Part shown: in pieces, positions 36,246-44,946 of the stretch
How positions within the stretch are numbered: position 1 is the stretch's first letter
How the letters are laid out: the number at the start of each line of letters is the position of its first letter
Assembly (NCBI RefSeq): GCF_006539505.1
Contig: NZ_BJND01000007.1
Location: 186,001-250,000 of the forward strand
Source: Streptomyces spinoverrucosus
Lineage (GTDB): Bacteria > Actinomycetota > Actinomycetes > Streptomycetales > Streptomycetaceae
Length of the DNA stretch: 64,000 nt
Direction: 5' to 3'
The notes under the pieces: generated by a model
The model's input: the letters and a program-made list of their open reading frames with translations, nothing else
Database searches by the model: none
Told to the model about the DNA's origin: nothing
Position numbers and translations under genes: made by a program

Positions 36246-37544
36246 CTACTCCTGGGGTGTCGTCTCCTCTCTTATGACCTGCTGGGCGACCCTGAACGCG
36301 CTGTTCGCCGCCGGTACGCCGCAGTAGACGGCCGCCTGGAGGAGGACCTCCTTGATCTCGGCCGGGGTGAGGCCGTTGCGCAGGGCGGCGCGCGTGTGGA
36401 AGGCGAGTTCGTCCAGGTGGCCGCCCGCGATCAGGGCGGTGAGGGTGATGCAGCTTCGGGTACGACGGTCCAGGCCCGGCCGGTTCCAGATCTCGCCCCA
36501 GGCGTAGCGGGTGATGAACTCCTGGAAGTCCCCGGAGAACTCGTCGGCCTGCGCCAGCGCCCGGTCCACGTGCGCGTCGCCGAGCACCTCGCGCCGCACC
36601 TTGAGCCCGGCGTCGTACGGATCCGGCCGCCCGTCCGCCTGCGGCTCCACGGCGGCCGGGGCGATCTCGGCGACGGGCGTGGCCTGCGGGGGCGGCGGCG
36701 CGGCGAGGACCGGCTTGACCGGGGCGGCCGCGATGGCCATCTGGCCGGTGGCGTCGAACGCGGGCTGCCAGGCGGTGGAGAAGTGCGTGACCAGCAGGTC
36801 CGTGACGGCGGCGGGCTGCTCGACGGGGACCAGGTGGGAGGCGCCGGGTACGACGGCGAGGCGGGCGTCGGGTATCCCGGCGACCAGCGTGCGGGCCTCG
36901 GCGGGGCCGGTGACCTGGTCCTCCGAGCCGACCAGGACGAGGGTGGGCACGCCGACGCGGCCGAGTTCGTGCCGTACGTCGAAGGTGGCGAGCGCCTCGC
37001 AGTTGGCGATGTAGCAGCCGGGGTCGGTGGTGCGCACCATCTGCACCGCCCACTCGGTGATCGCGGGCTGGGCGGCGGCGAACCCGGCGGTGAACCAGCG
37101 GTCCGGCGCGGTGCGGGCGATCGGGTCGAGCCCGTTCGTCCGGACGATCACGCCGCGCTGGCGGAACTCGTCGGCGGTGCCGAAGCGGGGCGAGGCGGCG
37201 ATCAGCGCGAGCGAGGCGAGCCGCTCCGGGTGGCGCAGGGCCAGCTCGACGCCGACCGCGCCACCGAGAGCGCAGCCCGCGTATCCGAAGCGGTGCACGC
37301 CGAGGCTGTCGAGGGTGGTGAGCAGCCGGGCGGTGAGGTCGGTGACGGAGCCCGCGGGGTAGGCGGGGGCGCCGCCGTGTCCGGGCAGGTCGTACCGGAA
37401 GACCCGCCACTGCTTCATCAGCTCCGGGACCTGCCGGTCCCACATGTGCCAGGTGGTACCCAGGGAGGGACCCAGGATCAGGACGGGAGCCTCTTCTGGC
37501 CCGTCAAAGCGGTATTGCAGGGTGTTCGACGGTGTCTCACTCAC
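36246..37544 (-). CDS. PcaL-like fusion: alpha/beta hydrolase plus carboxymuconolactone decarboxylase
   Basis: 432 residues. The N-terminal 1-265 is an alpha/beta hydrolase of the 3-oxoadipate enol-lactonase group (GPSLGTTWHMWDRQ, RYDLPGHGGAP, GASHLVPVEQP with the His). A Pro/Ala linker precedes residues 305-425, a CMD domain (GDAHVDRALAQADEFSGDFQ, EFITRYAWGEIWNRPGLD, CITLTALIAGGHLDELAFH). Together they would convert 4-carboxymuconolactone to 3-oxoadipate. The nucleophile elbow, however, reads GCALGG instead of GxSxGG: Ala replaces Ser. No other pca genes are adjacent, so the physiological role is open. Confidence 0.88.
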   Translation of the reverse strand: MSETPSNTLQYRFDGPEEAPVLILGPSLGTTWHMWDRQVPELMKQWRVFRYDLPGHGGAPAYPAGSVTDLTARLLTTLDSLGVHRFGYAGCALGGAVGVELALRHPERLASLALIAASPRFGTADEFRQRGVIVRTNGLDPIARTAPDRWFTAGFAAAQPAITEWAVQMVRTTDPGCYIANCEALATFDVRHELGRVGVPTLVLVGSEDQVTGPAEARTLVAGIPDARLAVVPGASHLVPVEQPAAVTDLLVTHFSTAWQPAFDATGQMAIAAAPVKPVLAAPPPPQATPVAEIAPAAVEPQADGRPDPYDAGLKVRREVLGDAHVDRALAQADEFSGDFQEFITRYAWGEIWNRPGLDRRTRSCITLTALIAGGHLDELAFHTRAALRNGLTPAEIKEVLLQAAVYCGVPAANSAFRVAQQVIREETTPQE

Positions 37545-37576
37545 GCCTCAGACCCTCTCACGTATCACGGACGCCC

Positions 37577-37970
37577 CTATAACGGGGGGACGCTGGATAC
37601 CGTTCTGATCAGGTTGAAGACCTCGCGGGCGGCATATCGCTTGAGGCATCGGATGATCTCACGCCGGGTCTTGCCCTCCTGGGTGCGGCGTTCGTAGTAC
37701 GCCTGGGTGCGCGGGTCGTGGCGCAGCCGAGTGAACACGATGCTGTACTCGACGGGGCTGACTCCGCACAAGGCGGCGAAGGACGCCTATGCCCACAGGT
37801 GTCAGCAGCTGTGGGGCATGGCGTTCGACGAGCCGGGTCAGGCGGAGATTAAGTTCGTCGACCTGCCCGGTGAGCTGTGCGATGCGCTCGGCGAGCCGAG
37901 GCGCGCGCAGGCGGGACCGCTCGCGGTTGCCCAGGCTGGACAGTCGCCTGGTTCATCTCCTGCCTGATGG
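37577..37970 (-). pseudogene. IS110-family transposase fragment with internal deletions
   Basis: Reading minus strand: RLAERIAQLTGQVDELNLRL, then TRLVERHAPQLLTPVGIGV, then a jump and frame change to LCGVSPVEYS. A jump again to IVFTRLRHDPRTQAYYERRT and TRREIIRCLKRYAAREVFNL ends the ORF. These are ordered C-terminal pieces of an IS110-type transposase with about 25-35 residues deleted at each join. A second kind of IS110 from the one at 4895-5425. Confidence 0.78.
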
Positions 37971-37971
37971 T

Positions 37972-38976
37972 CTATTTCACCGTGATGACGACTTTGCCTT
38001 TGGTGCGCCCCTTTTCGACGTACGCCATGGCCTCGTTGGTCGATTCGAACGGGAAGACGCGGTCCATGACCGGTCGGATGATCCCAGAGTCGATGAGCGA
38101 AGTGATCTCGCGGAGCTGGTCACCGCTTGCCCGCATGAAGAGGAACGAATAGCTGATTCCGCGCCGTTTGGCGGCTTTCCTGACCCGATGGCTCAGGACA
38201 CGCATCACCGGCCGCAGGATCCATGGCTTCCCGATCTCCCGGGCGAAGCTGGGATCCGGTGGGCCGGAGATCGAGATGAGCTTTCCGCCCGGTTTCAGCA
38301 CTCGCAGGGATTTCATCAGCGTCGCGTCATCGAGGCTGTTCACCACCACGTCGTAGTCGTGGAGGACCGTTTCGAAGTCGTCCTGCCGGTAGTCGATCAC
38401 CACATCCGCGCCGAGGCTGGTGACCAGGTCGATGTTGCCCGCGCTGGTCGTCGTGGCCACGGTCGCGCCGAGATGCTTCGCCAGTTGGATCGCGAATGTT
38501 CCGACGCCGCCGGAGCCGGCTTGGATGAAGACCTTCTGCCCCTTCTTCAGGCCGGCGATTTCGATCAACGCCTGCCAGGCGGTCAAGCCGACCAGCGGGA
38601 CGGAGGCCGCTTCCGTCATTGTGAGGTGCTTCGGCTTCGCGGCCAGGTCGTCTTCGTGGATGGCGATGAATTCCGCGAAGGTTCCGATGCGGCCCTTGTC
38701 CGGTCGCGCGTAGACCTCGTCGCCGGGCCTGAACTTCCGTACCCGGGCGCCGACCCGGACCACGACACCGGCCACGTCGTTGCCCAAGATCAACGGCAGG
38801 CGATAGGGCAAAATCAGCTTGAACTCTCCATCCCGGATCTTGGCATCCAGCACGTTGACGCCTGCGGCGTGAACCTCGACCAGCACGTCGTGCTCGCCCA
38901 TTGCAGGCCGCGGCACGTCTGCGGCCTGCAGGTCGTTGCCGGTTTTTCCGTAGCGATTGACGGTGAACGCCCGCAT
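37972..38976 (-). CDS. Medium-chain NADP-dependent oxidoreductase (quinone-reductase-like)
   Basis: 334 residues of zinc-free MDR. GroES-like N-terminal domain (LILGNDVAGVVVRVGARVRK) and Rossmann domain with the NADPH loop AGSGGVGTFAIQLAKHLGA, then IDYRQDD and a C-terminal extension with the segment RVLSHRVRKAAKRRGISY. No catalytic zinc cysteines, which favours quinone or enoyl reduction of small electrophiles. It starts 1 nt before the SDR stop on the same strand (38976/38978), so it is translationally coupled, and it is presumably controlled by the divergent TetR gene. Confidence 0.9.
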   Translation of the reverse strand: MRAFTVNRYGKTGNDLQAADVPRPAMGEHDVLVEVHAAGVNVLDAKIRDGEFKLILPYRLPLILGNDVAGVVVRVGARVRKFRPGDEVYARPDKGRIGTFAEFIAIHEDDLAAKPKHLTMTEAASVPLVGLTAWQALIEIAGLKKGQKVFIQAGSGGVGTFAIQLAKHLGATVATTTSAGNIDLVTSLGADVVIDYRQDDFETVLHDYDVVVNSLDDATLMKSLRVLKPGGKLISISGPPDPSFAREIGKPWILRPVMRVLSHRVRKAAKRRGISYSFLFMRASGDQLREITSLIDSGIIRPVMDRVFPFESTNEAMAYVEKGRTKGKVVITVK

Positions 38977-38977
38977 G

Positions 38978-39796
38978 TCAGCCCACCATCCGGTTGAGTT
39001 TGCGAACGCTCTTGTCGAAGGCCCGTGCGGGGACGATGCGGCGCAGCACGCTGAGGCGGCCGGCCGTCGAACCCGCGGTGTAGCGCAGTTTCGGTTTCGG
39101 GTCGGTGGCTGCCGCGGCGATCACCTTGGCGACGACGGCGGGATCGTCGCCGCCGCGCATTGTCTCCCTCATGACGTCTTCGAAGACGCGCCGTCGGCGC
39201 GCGTAGACCGCCAGCGGGGTGTCGGCCTGCACCTGGTTGGCGTCGAACGGGGTGTTGACCGGGCCGGGCTGGACTCGCAGGACCCGCACGCCGTGTTCCC
39301 GGACTTCGTGGTCCAGGGACTCGGAATACCCCTCGACCGCGTGCTTGGTCGCCACATAGTTGGCCATGAAGGGGTTGGGCACGAAGCCGGCGACGGACGA
39401 GACGTTGATGATGCGCCCGCTGCCGCGGGTGCGCATGTGCGGCAGGACGGCCTTCGTCATGCGGATGAGGCCGAAGACGTTGACGTCGAACAGGCTCTGT
39501 GTCTGGGCGACCGAGAACTCCTCGGCGGCACCGTTGGCACCGATCCCGGCGTTGTTGACCAGCACGTCGAGCCGCCCGAAGCGTTCGAGCACCTGCCCGA
39601 CGACGCTCGCGACCGACTCGTCACTGGTCACGTCGAGGTCAAGGAATGTCACGCCGTTGCCGGGGGCGATGCGCGAGGTGTCGCGGCTCGTTCCGATCAC
39701 AGTGAAACCGGCGTCCGCGAGAGTGAGCGTGGTGGCCTTACCGATGCCGGATGACGCGCCCGTCACCAGCGCCACCTGCGGAGATGTTGTCTTCAT
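38978..39796 (-). CDS. Short-chain dehydrogenase/reductase
   Basis: 272 residues: TGASSGIGKATTLTLADAGF for NADP binding, VNNAGIG, the Ser of INVSSVAGF, then YVATKHAVEGYSES with the YxxxK pair, and PGPVNTPFD. A classical SDR with a C-terminal extension typical of ketoreductases acting on lipophilic carbonyls. ATG 39796 is used because the AAAGGG site is too close to the ATG at 39805. First gene of the SDR-MDR unit, divergent from the TetR gene with palindromic sites between them. Confidence 0.9.
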   Translation of the reverse strand: MKTTSPQVALVTGASSGIGKATTLTLADAGFTVIGTSRDTSRIAPGNGVTFLDLDVTSDESVASVVGQVLERFGRLDVLVNNAGIGANGAAEEFSVAQTQSLFDVNVFGLIRMTKAVLPHMRTRGSGRIINVSSVAGFVPNPFMANYVATKHAVEGYSESLDHEVREHGVRVLRVQPGPVNTPFDANQVQADTPLAVYARRRRVFEDVMRETMRGGDDPAVVAKVIAAAATDPKPKLRYTAGSTAGRLSVLRRIVPARAFDKSVRKLNRMVG

Positions 39797-39813
39797 GGCT
39801 CTCATCCCTTTAG

Positions 39814-39889
39814 ATTACGATCGTAATACCATAGGCGCGGCCAGAGCTTGCGCGCAAGCGTTCGGGCGGGTTGGAATTACGACCGTACT
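39814..39889. promoter_or_regulatory. TetR operators between SDR and tetR
   Basis: ATTACGATCGTAAT at 39814-39827 is a perfect 14-bp palindrome 18 nt upstream of the SDR start. A related half-decayed copy, ATTACGACCGTACT, lies at 39876-39889, 44 nt upstream of tetR. Spacing gives one site for each divergent promoter. Confidence 0.7.
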
Positions 39890-39932
39890 AACATGAGTGA
39901 CGGGCTGACGCGGCCCGCGAGCGGAGGAGCAC

Positions 39933-40520
39933 GTGGTGCGGTACGGGAAAGAGCACAAGCTGGCAACGAGGAAACGGATCATCGAGACGGCCGGCCGCCG
40001 GTTCAAGCGCGACGGCATCGACGGCTCCGGTGTCGCCACGCTCATGAAGGACGCGGGCCTGACCAACGGCGCCTTCTACGCCCACTTCGAGTCCAAAGAG
40101 GACCTGGTCGCCACCGCGGTCTCCGAGCAACTGCGCGGCCAGCGAGAGTGGCTCACCTCTTTTGAGTCCGGTCGCGCCGGGATCGAACCAATGGTGCGCA
40201 CCTACCTCTCGCCCGAACACCGCGACAACCCCGAGGACGGCTGCCCATCCGCCGCCCTTCTCGACGAGATATGCCGGTGCGCGGATCCGACCAAGCAGGC
40301 GTACACCAACAGCGTCCTCGCGATCATCGACGACATCGCCGCCCGCCTGGCACCGCACGATCCGCAGTCGGTACGCGCCAAGGTGCTCAGCGTCTACGCA
40401 CTGATGATCGGGACCCTGCAACTTTCCCGCAGCCTCGCCGACCGACGGCTCGCCGACGAGGTGCTGGAACAGGGCATCCGCAACGCCCTGACGGTGCTGG
40501 ACGCCGCATCGGAGCGCTGA
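39933..40520 (+). CDS. TetR-family repressor
   Basis: 195 residues. The DNA-binding part (about 10-58) reads RKRIIETAGRRFKRDGIDGS, GVATLMKDAGLTNGAFYAHF; then comes a TetR_C domain with ESKEDLVATAVSEQL and GCPSAALLDEICRCA. The YAHFESKEDL and CPSAAL blocks belong to the AcrR/NemR-like group that senses electrophiles or quinones, in agreement with the divergent SDR/MDR pair. GTG 39933 has GGAGGAG 3 nt upstream. After its stop the sequence decays into gene fragments. Confidence 0.9.
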   Translation: MVRYGKEHKLATRKRIIETAGRRFKRDGIDGSGVATLMKDAGLTNGAFYAHFESKEDLVATAVSEQLRGQREWLTSFESGRAGIEPMVRTYLSPEHRDNPEDGCPSAALLDEICRCADPTKQAYTNSVLAIIDDIAARLAPHDPQSVRAKVLSVYALMIGTLQLSRSLADRRLADEVLEQGIRNALTVLDAASER

Positions 40521-40701
40521 GCCACCGCGTCATCCAGGGCGTTGCCTTCGTCCCGCCGTGATCCCGCTCGCCGCCGCGCCTGGCTCGCCGCCGCTCATGA
40601 CCGCTCCGGACGCGCTGAGCACTCGCGCCGGCGGGGACCACGTTCCGCAACGAGGTGGTGGCCCGGGCGTGCCGACCATCGCCACCTACCGGCCGGGGCG
40701 T

Positions 40702-40815
40702 GCCGCGGGCGCGAGCAGCCTCAGCGGCTACAAGCGGCCGACCCCCCTGGTCGTGCTCGACGCCATCCCGAAGAACGCGGTCGGCAAGATTGATCGGCAG
40801 GCCAATTGGCGGGAG
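40702..40815 (+). pseudogene. C-terminal fragment of an acyl-CoA synthetase/AMP ligase
   Basis: The frame reads SLSGYKRPTPLVVLDAIPKN followed by AVGKIDRQANWRE. The GYKRP and PKNAVGKIDR motifs are the last conserved blocks of the ANL superfamily, including the A10 lysine. No upstream ligase sequence remains. The frame runs on into unrelated DNA. Confidence 0.75.
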
Positions 40816-40829
40816 GGCCAATGGGGCTG

Positions 40830-40989
40830 GGATCTCCGGGCCGTGCTGGCCGATGCGATCGGGATCGGCGGGCGGGCAGCGGGCACGATGAGGTCACTGT
40901 CCCACACGACGACGTCCACGGCGCAGGCGGTGATGCGCAGTTCCATCAGGACGGGGCCGAGGGCGTATTTGAGGGCGTTGGTGACCAGC
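40830..40989 (-). pseudogene. RsbW-like ATP-binding domain fragment
   Basis: On the minus strand ELVTNALKYA is the N-box of HATPase anti-sigma regulatory kinases, followed by GPVLMELRITACAVDVVVW and DSDLIVPAARPP. The ORF then leaves the family; N-terminal helices and the G-boxes are missing. It is wedged between the ligase and IS110 fragments. Confidence 0.6.
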
Positions 40990-41410
40990 CTGGACCTGCG
41001 TGCCGTGTTCCCCGCCCCCGGCCACCTGGCCTCCTGGGCGCAACTGTCCCCGCGCACCATCCAGTCCGGGAACAAGAACACCTCCGGCCGCACCGGCAAG
41101 GGCAACCCCTGGTTGCGCGGAGCTCTCGGCGAGGCCGCGATCTCCGCCGCCCGCACCGACACCTTCCTCGGCGCCCGCTACCGGCGCCTGGTCAAACGCC
41201 GCGGCCACGTGAAAGCCCTGGTCGCCATCGCCCGCTCGATCCTCGTCGTGGTCTGGCACCTGATGACCAACCCCCATACCCGCTACCGGGACCTCGGCCC
41301 CGACTGGCACACCCGTCACCAAGAGCCCGCCCGCCCGCAGGACCCGTGACCTCGTCGGCCAGCTGAAGGCCCCCGGCCACGACGTCACCCTGACCCCAAC
41401 ACCCGCCTGA
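40980..41410 (+). pseudogene. IS110-family transposase C-terminal fragment
   Basis: AVFPAPGHLASWAQLSPRTI, QSGNKNTSGRTGKGNPWLRG, ALGEAAISAARTDTFLGARY, RRLVKRRGHVKALVAIARSI and LVVVWHLMTNPHTRYRDLGP form an ordered IS110 C-terminus. One extra C near 41337 breaks the end; in the corrected frame it reads TRDLVGQLKAPGHDVTLTPT and stops at TGA 41408. The nuclease half is missing. Confidence 0.85.
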
Positions 41411-41752
41411 CACCCCAGCTCCCAGCCCGCCAGCACCGACCGCCGACGGGGCAAGACAGGGCAGCACTTCCAGGTGGCCAGCGCTGTCGCTGCGGGGATG
41501 CGCTCCGAACGCATCACACTCAGCAACCGCGCGAACGTCCCGCACAACGGCAGCGTCAATCTGCTGCGGGCGAGGACCGAGCAGTGCTCGTACACGGGCG
41601 CCCGAACAAGTACGAACTCACGGTTGGCGACCTACGCGTCCACGCCGCCGCGGCGTCCTGCGCCTCCGCCCCCAGGGAGAAGGTTGATCGTTTGGCGGGT
41701 TGGCGGCCCTCGCCCGGGGTCGTCTGCTGTCAGTGAAGTCGCGGGCCTCGTC
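41411..41752. other. Stretch without supported gene
   Basis: No family is recognisable on either strand. A minus-strand frame (about 41440-41595) has a Leu/Arg-rich pattern but no start signal or domain. It is probably decayed DNA between the IS110 and RidA relics. Confidence 0.4.
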
Positions 41753-42102
41753 CTAAGCCCGAGACGTGGTCGACGGCGACTGGGTACACGTATCCGGGAG
41801 ACCGGCTTTGACTACCCAACGATGACCATCTCGGACGACGTCCTCGAGCAGGCCGAGCAGTGCCTCCGCAACATCGATTACGCGCTGAAGGAAACGGACT
41901 GCACCTTCGCGGACGTCGTCCGGGTGCGTTATCTCCTCCCCAACCGCGACGACTTCGAGCCGTGCTGGCCCTGCTCCGGGGCCGCTTCGGCGACGTAGGC
42001 CCGCCGCCAAGATGATGGTCTGCGGCCTCGCCGACCCCGGATGAGGATCGAGATCGAGGTGTACGCCCGCCGCCGGAACCTCACGGGATGCGCCCACGTC
42101 TG
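41753..42102 (+). pseudogene. RidA-family (YjgF) relic with several frameshifts
   Basis: ARDVVDGDWVHVSG in one frame, then TGFDYPTMTISDDVLEQAEQ and ALKETDCTFADVVRVRYLLP in another, then LRGRFGDVGPP, then MMVCGLADP, then MRIEIEVYARRR. In order these rebuild a RidA-like enamine/imine deaminase, but at least three frameshifts and a lost start remove function. The N-terminal 20 residues are absent. Confidence 0.78.
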
Positions 42103-42190
42103 ATCGTCGCACCGGCTGAGTACGATCACCTGCGCCGGTCTGAGTACGCGAGCGGTTGCCCGCCGCGCGTGGCGCCGGAAGGGTGGACGG

Positions 42191-42925
42191 ATGCGCCGAC
42201 TGCTGCTGCTCGCCCCGCTGTTGCTGTTCATCGCCGGCTGCGGTGTGGTGCAGTCCTCCGAGGACGAGGCGACGGACGCCGCACGGGATGTGGCCAGGAA
42301 GGCGGGCGAGCGGCTCTACGGCCAGCGTCCGCGCACGGCGGAGGAGGTCGGGCGCTTCGCTTCCGGCATCGATGGGGTGGAGGTACTGCGGGTGACGGGT
42401 ACCTCGACTCACGACGGGGACGGCGTCGACGTGGTCGTTCGCACGTCCGGCTCGGCGTACAACGGATGGCTCGACCCTGAGGAGGTCGCCGTGCGGCGCT
42501 GTTTCGCGGTGCGGGTGTCGCCCAAGTCGGAGTGGCGTGAGGATCCCCGTGACGTGGACTGCCCGGACGGCCCTGCGCTGACCTTCGCCCCGGCACCCGA
42601 ACCGCCCCGGCTGCCGTACGAGGAGCTCCGCGCGAAACTTCCCCGGGTGCCGGAGAGCGGCCGGGTGGACGAGGCCGAGGTGCGCCGTGCGCTCGCTGCC
42701 CTGGACCTGCATCCGGCGATCCGTACCGAGGTGAAGGCGGACGGCGGCCGGGTCGGCGTTCTCCTGTCGGTGCAGGGCAACCGCTTTGACGCGCAGGACT
42801 GTCTTCTTGCCCGCGTGGGCCCCGGCGCCACCGAGGTGTGGGTGCCGCCCCGGATCCAGCGGATGCCCGGAGAGGGCGGCTGCACCGTCGGCAACGCCCT
42901 GGACCCGAAACCGTCACCGCACTGA
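42191..42925 (+). CDS. Lipoprotein of unknown function
   Basis: 244 residues with a type II signal peptide, MRRLLLLAPLLLFIAGC, giving a lipobox with Cys17. The mature protein has two Cys pairs (AVRRCFAV with DVDCPDG; QDCLLARV with GGCTVGN) suggesting disulphides. The N-terminal half (EVLRVTGTSTHDGDGVDVVV) is followed by a repeat-like helical segment. I do not recognise the family; it is surface-exposed. The only intact gene in 40702-43320. Confidence 0.78.
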   Translation: MRRLLLLAPLLLFIAGCGVVQSSEDEATDAARDVARKAGERLYGQRPRTAEEVGRFASGIDGVEVLRVTGTSTHDGDGVDVVVRTSGSAYNGWLDPEEVAVRRCFAVRVSPKSEWREDPRDVDCPDGPALTFAPAPEPPRLPYEELRAKLPRVPESGRVDEAEVRRALAALDLHPAIRTEVKADGGRVGVLLSVQGNRFDAQDCLLARVGPGATEVWVPPRIQRMPGEGGCTVGNALDPKPSPH

Positions 42926-43107
42926 ACGGGGTGCCTGGTGGGTGGTCAGTGCAGGAGCGACGAACCGGTCAGCTTCCACGCCTGGGCACCCTTGCCCGCC
43001 GTCTTCGGTGTCGTAGATGACGCAGTCGAGAAGACACCGAGCCTAAACCCACCGAACCACGTGGAACCAGCCGGGCACGGCTGAACCGAGCAACGGAAGA
43101 TGTCCGA

Positions 43108-43320
43108 TGCCTGAGAACCCTTCCGACCGGCGACCTCGTCGTCAAACTCCCCCGCGAGCGCGTCGCGGAACTCATCTCCGCGGGCCGTGGCAAACCCTTC
43201 GCCCCGGCCGGGCGGACGTTCCGCGAATGGGTTCTGGTGGACGACCGCGACGAGGATCACTGGGCCGAGCTGATCGACGAGGCCCTGCGTTTCGTCTCCG
43301 GACGGCCGGCCACGGCGTGA
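43108..43320 (+). pseudogene. TfoX/MmcQ-like C-terminal fragment
   Basis: One open frame without a start codon encodes TGDLVVKLPRERVAELISAG, RGKPFAPAGRTFREWVLVDD and WAELIDEALRFVSG, ending at TGA 43318. The pattern LVVKLP..RV.ELI..G.G..F fits the last two thirds of TfoX-N or YjbR-type small proteins. The N-terminal third (with the start) is gone. Confidence 0.6.
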
Positions 43321-43328
43321 GGCCGTCC
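43300..43328. terminator. Hairpin between TfoX relic and sigma-factor gene
   Basis: GGACGGCC at 43300-43307 pairs with GGCCGTCC at 43321-43328. The loop contains the relic's stop codon. It sits 9 nt beyond the stop of the minus-strand sigma gene, so it can end that transcript. Confidence 0.5.
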
Positions 43329-43336
43329 GGTGCCGT

Positions 43337-44560
43337 TCAGCGCGCGGACCGGCCGCCGCGGCGCAGGAAGTCGCGTTCCCCGGCCGTCGGTGCCAGGGCG
43401 GCTGCCCGCTCGTAGGCGGCCGCGGCCTCCTCGCCCCTGCCCAGCCGGTGCAGCAGATCGGCCCGGGTGGCGTGGAAGGCGTAGTAGCCGTCCAGGTCCA
43501 GTTCGTCGACCAGCGCCAGGGCGGTGGCCGGACCCCGCACCTCACCCACGGCGACGGCCCGGTTGAGGGCCACGACCGGCGTGGGTGCGAGGGCGAGCAA
43601 CTGGTCGTACAGCGCCATGATCTGCGGCCAGTCGGTCTGCTCGGGCGTGGCCGCGTCCGCGTGTACGGCGTTGATGGCGGCCTGGATCTGATACGCGCCG
43701 GGCCGATCGCGGCGCAGGCACCGGCGGACGATCGCCTGCCCCTCCTCGATCAAGGCCCGGTCCCAGCAGCTGCGGTCCTGCTCGGCGAGCAGCACCAGGG
43801 AGCCGTCGGGCCGCGTCCGCGCGGCGCGACGGGACTCGGTCAGGAGCAGCAGGGCCAGCAGGCCCGCCGCCTCCGGCTCGTCCGGCATGAGGTCGGCCAG
43901 GATGCGGGCCAGCCGGATCGCCTCCGCGCACAGGCCCCGTTCGGCCGGGCCGACCGGGTCGGCCGTACCGGCGTTGTAGACCAGGTAGAGGACGGCCAGC
44001 ACCGGGCGCAGCCGGTCGGGCAGCTGATGTTCCTCCGGCACGCGGTAGGGAATGCGGGCCGCCTTGATCTTTCGCTTGGCCCGCACCAGACGCTGCGCCA
44101 TCGTGGTTTCGGCCACCAGGAAGGCGTGGGCGATCTCGGCCGTCGACAGGCCGCCGAGCAGTTTCAGGGTGAGCGCGACCTGGGCTTCGGTGGACAGGGC
44201 CGGATGGCAGCAGGTGAAGATCAGACGCAGTCGGTCGTCCGGCACGGGTTCCCTCTCCTCCGGCAAGTCGGGATCGTCGTACTCGGGCCAGAGTGCCGCC
44301 ACCTCGCCGAGGAGCTCTCGTTCGCGTGACGCGCGCCGCAGCCGGTCGATGGCGGCGTTGCGGGCGGTCGTCGTGATCCACCCGCCCGGGTTGGGCGGCA
44401 ATCCGTCGACCGGCCACTTGTCCAACGCGATGGCGAACGCGTCCTGCACCGCGTCCTCGGCGGCGTCGATGTCGCCGAGGACGCGGATCAGGGTGGCCAG
44501 GACCCGGCCGGACTCCTCGCGGAAGATCCGCCCGACGTCCGCCCGGTCGACGGCCGCCAA
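43337..44560 (-). CDS. ECF42-type RNA polymerase sigma factor with TPR-like C-terminus
   Basis: 407 residues. Sigma2 (RVLGDIDAAEDAVQDAFAIA), sigma4 (LSTEAQVALTLKLLGGLSTA then EIAHAFLVAETTMAQRLVRA), then the long DUF6596/TPR extension of ECF42 factors (YNAGTADPVGPAERGLCAEA, PTPVVALNRAVAVGEVRGPA, ALVDELDLDGYYAFHATRAD). It lacks an anti-sigma gene; in this group the extension and the adjacent DGPF protein replace it. TTG 44560 is the likely start, just 2 nt after the DGPF stop, so the pair is coupled. Confidence 0.9.
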   Translation of the reverse strand: MAAVDRADVGRIFREESGRVLATLIRVLGDIDAAEDAVQDAFAIALDKWPVDGLPPNPGGWITTTARNAAIDRLRRASRERELLGEVAALWPEYDDPDLPEEREPVPDDRLRLIFTCCHPALSTEAQVALTLKLLGGLSTAEIAHAFLVAETTMAQRLVRAKRKIKAARIPYRVPEEHQLPDRLRPVLAVLYLVYNAGTADPVGPAERGLCAEAIRLARILADLMPDEPEAAGLLALLLLTESRRAARTRPDGSLVLLAEQDRSCWDRALIEEGQAIVRRCLRRDRPGAYQIQAAINAVHADAATPEQTDWPQIMALYDQLLALAPTPVVALNRAVAVGEVRGPATALALVDELDLDGYYAFHATRADLLHRLGRGEEAAAAYERAAALAPTAGERDFLRRGGRSAR

Positions 44561-44562
44561 GG

Positions 44563-44946
44563 TCAGGCCCCGAGCCCGGGGTCGGGCTGGTCCGCGAACG
44601 CCGCGAACGGGCGGACCTCGATCGGGGCGTTGATGGCGGCGGTGACCTTCGCCGCCCAGGCGAGCGCGGCGTCGAGGTCGTCGGCCTCGACGATGTAGAA
44701 GCCGCCCAGATGCTCCTTCGACTCCGCGAAGGGGCCGTCCGTGGTCAGCACCTCGCCGCCGGAGACCCGCACCACGGTGGCGGTGTCGGCGTCGTGCAGG
44801 CGACCGGAGAACACCCAGGCGCCGGACGAGGCCATGTCGGTCTCGATCGCCCTGAGCTGCCGGTGGGACTCCTGCATCTCCTCCTGGGTCATCGGCGCAC
44901 GCCCCTCACCGGCACCGCTGTGGACGGACAACAGGTAACGCGTCAT
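44563..44946 (-). CDS. DGPF-domain (YCII-related) protein paired with the sigma factor
   Basis: 127 residues: MTRYLLSVHSGAG, MTQEEMQESHRQLRAIETDM, then the signature EVLTTDGPFAESKEHLGGFY and a final DLDAALAWAAKV helix. DGPF proteins are the standard partner of ECF42 sigma factors and are thought to influence their activity. ATG 44946 has AGGAG 7 nt upstream. First gene of the two-gene operon. Confidence 0.92.
   Translation of the reverse strand: MTRYLLSVHSGAGEGRAPMTQEEMQESHRQLRAIETDMASSGAWVFSGRLHDADTATVVRVSGGEVLTTDGPFAESKEHLGGFYIVEADDLDAALAWAAKVTAAINAPIEVRPFAAFADQPDPGLGA

Noticed and set aside
37577..37771. A 64-residue intact small protein
   Set aside because: The sequence is the IS110 C-terminus with an internal deletion; further transposase blocks continue upstream in another frame.
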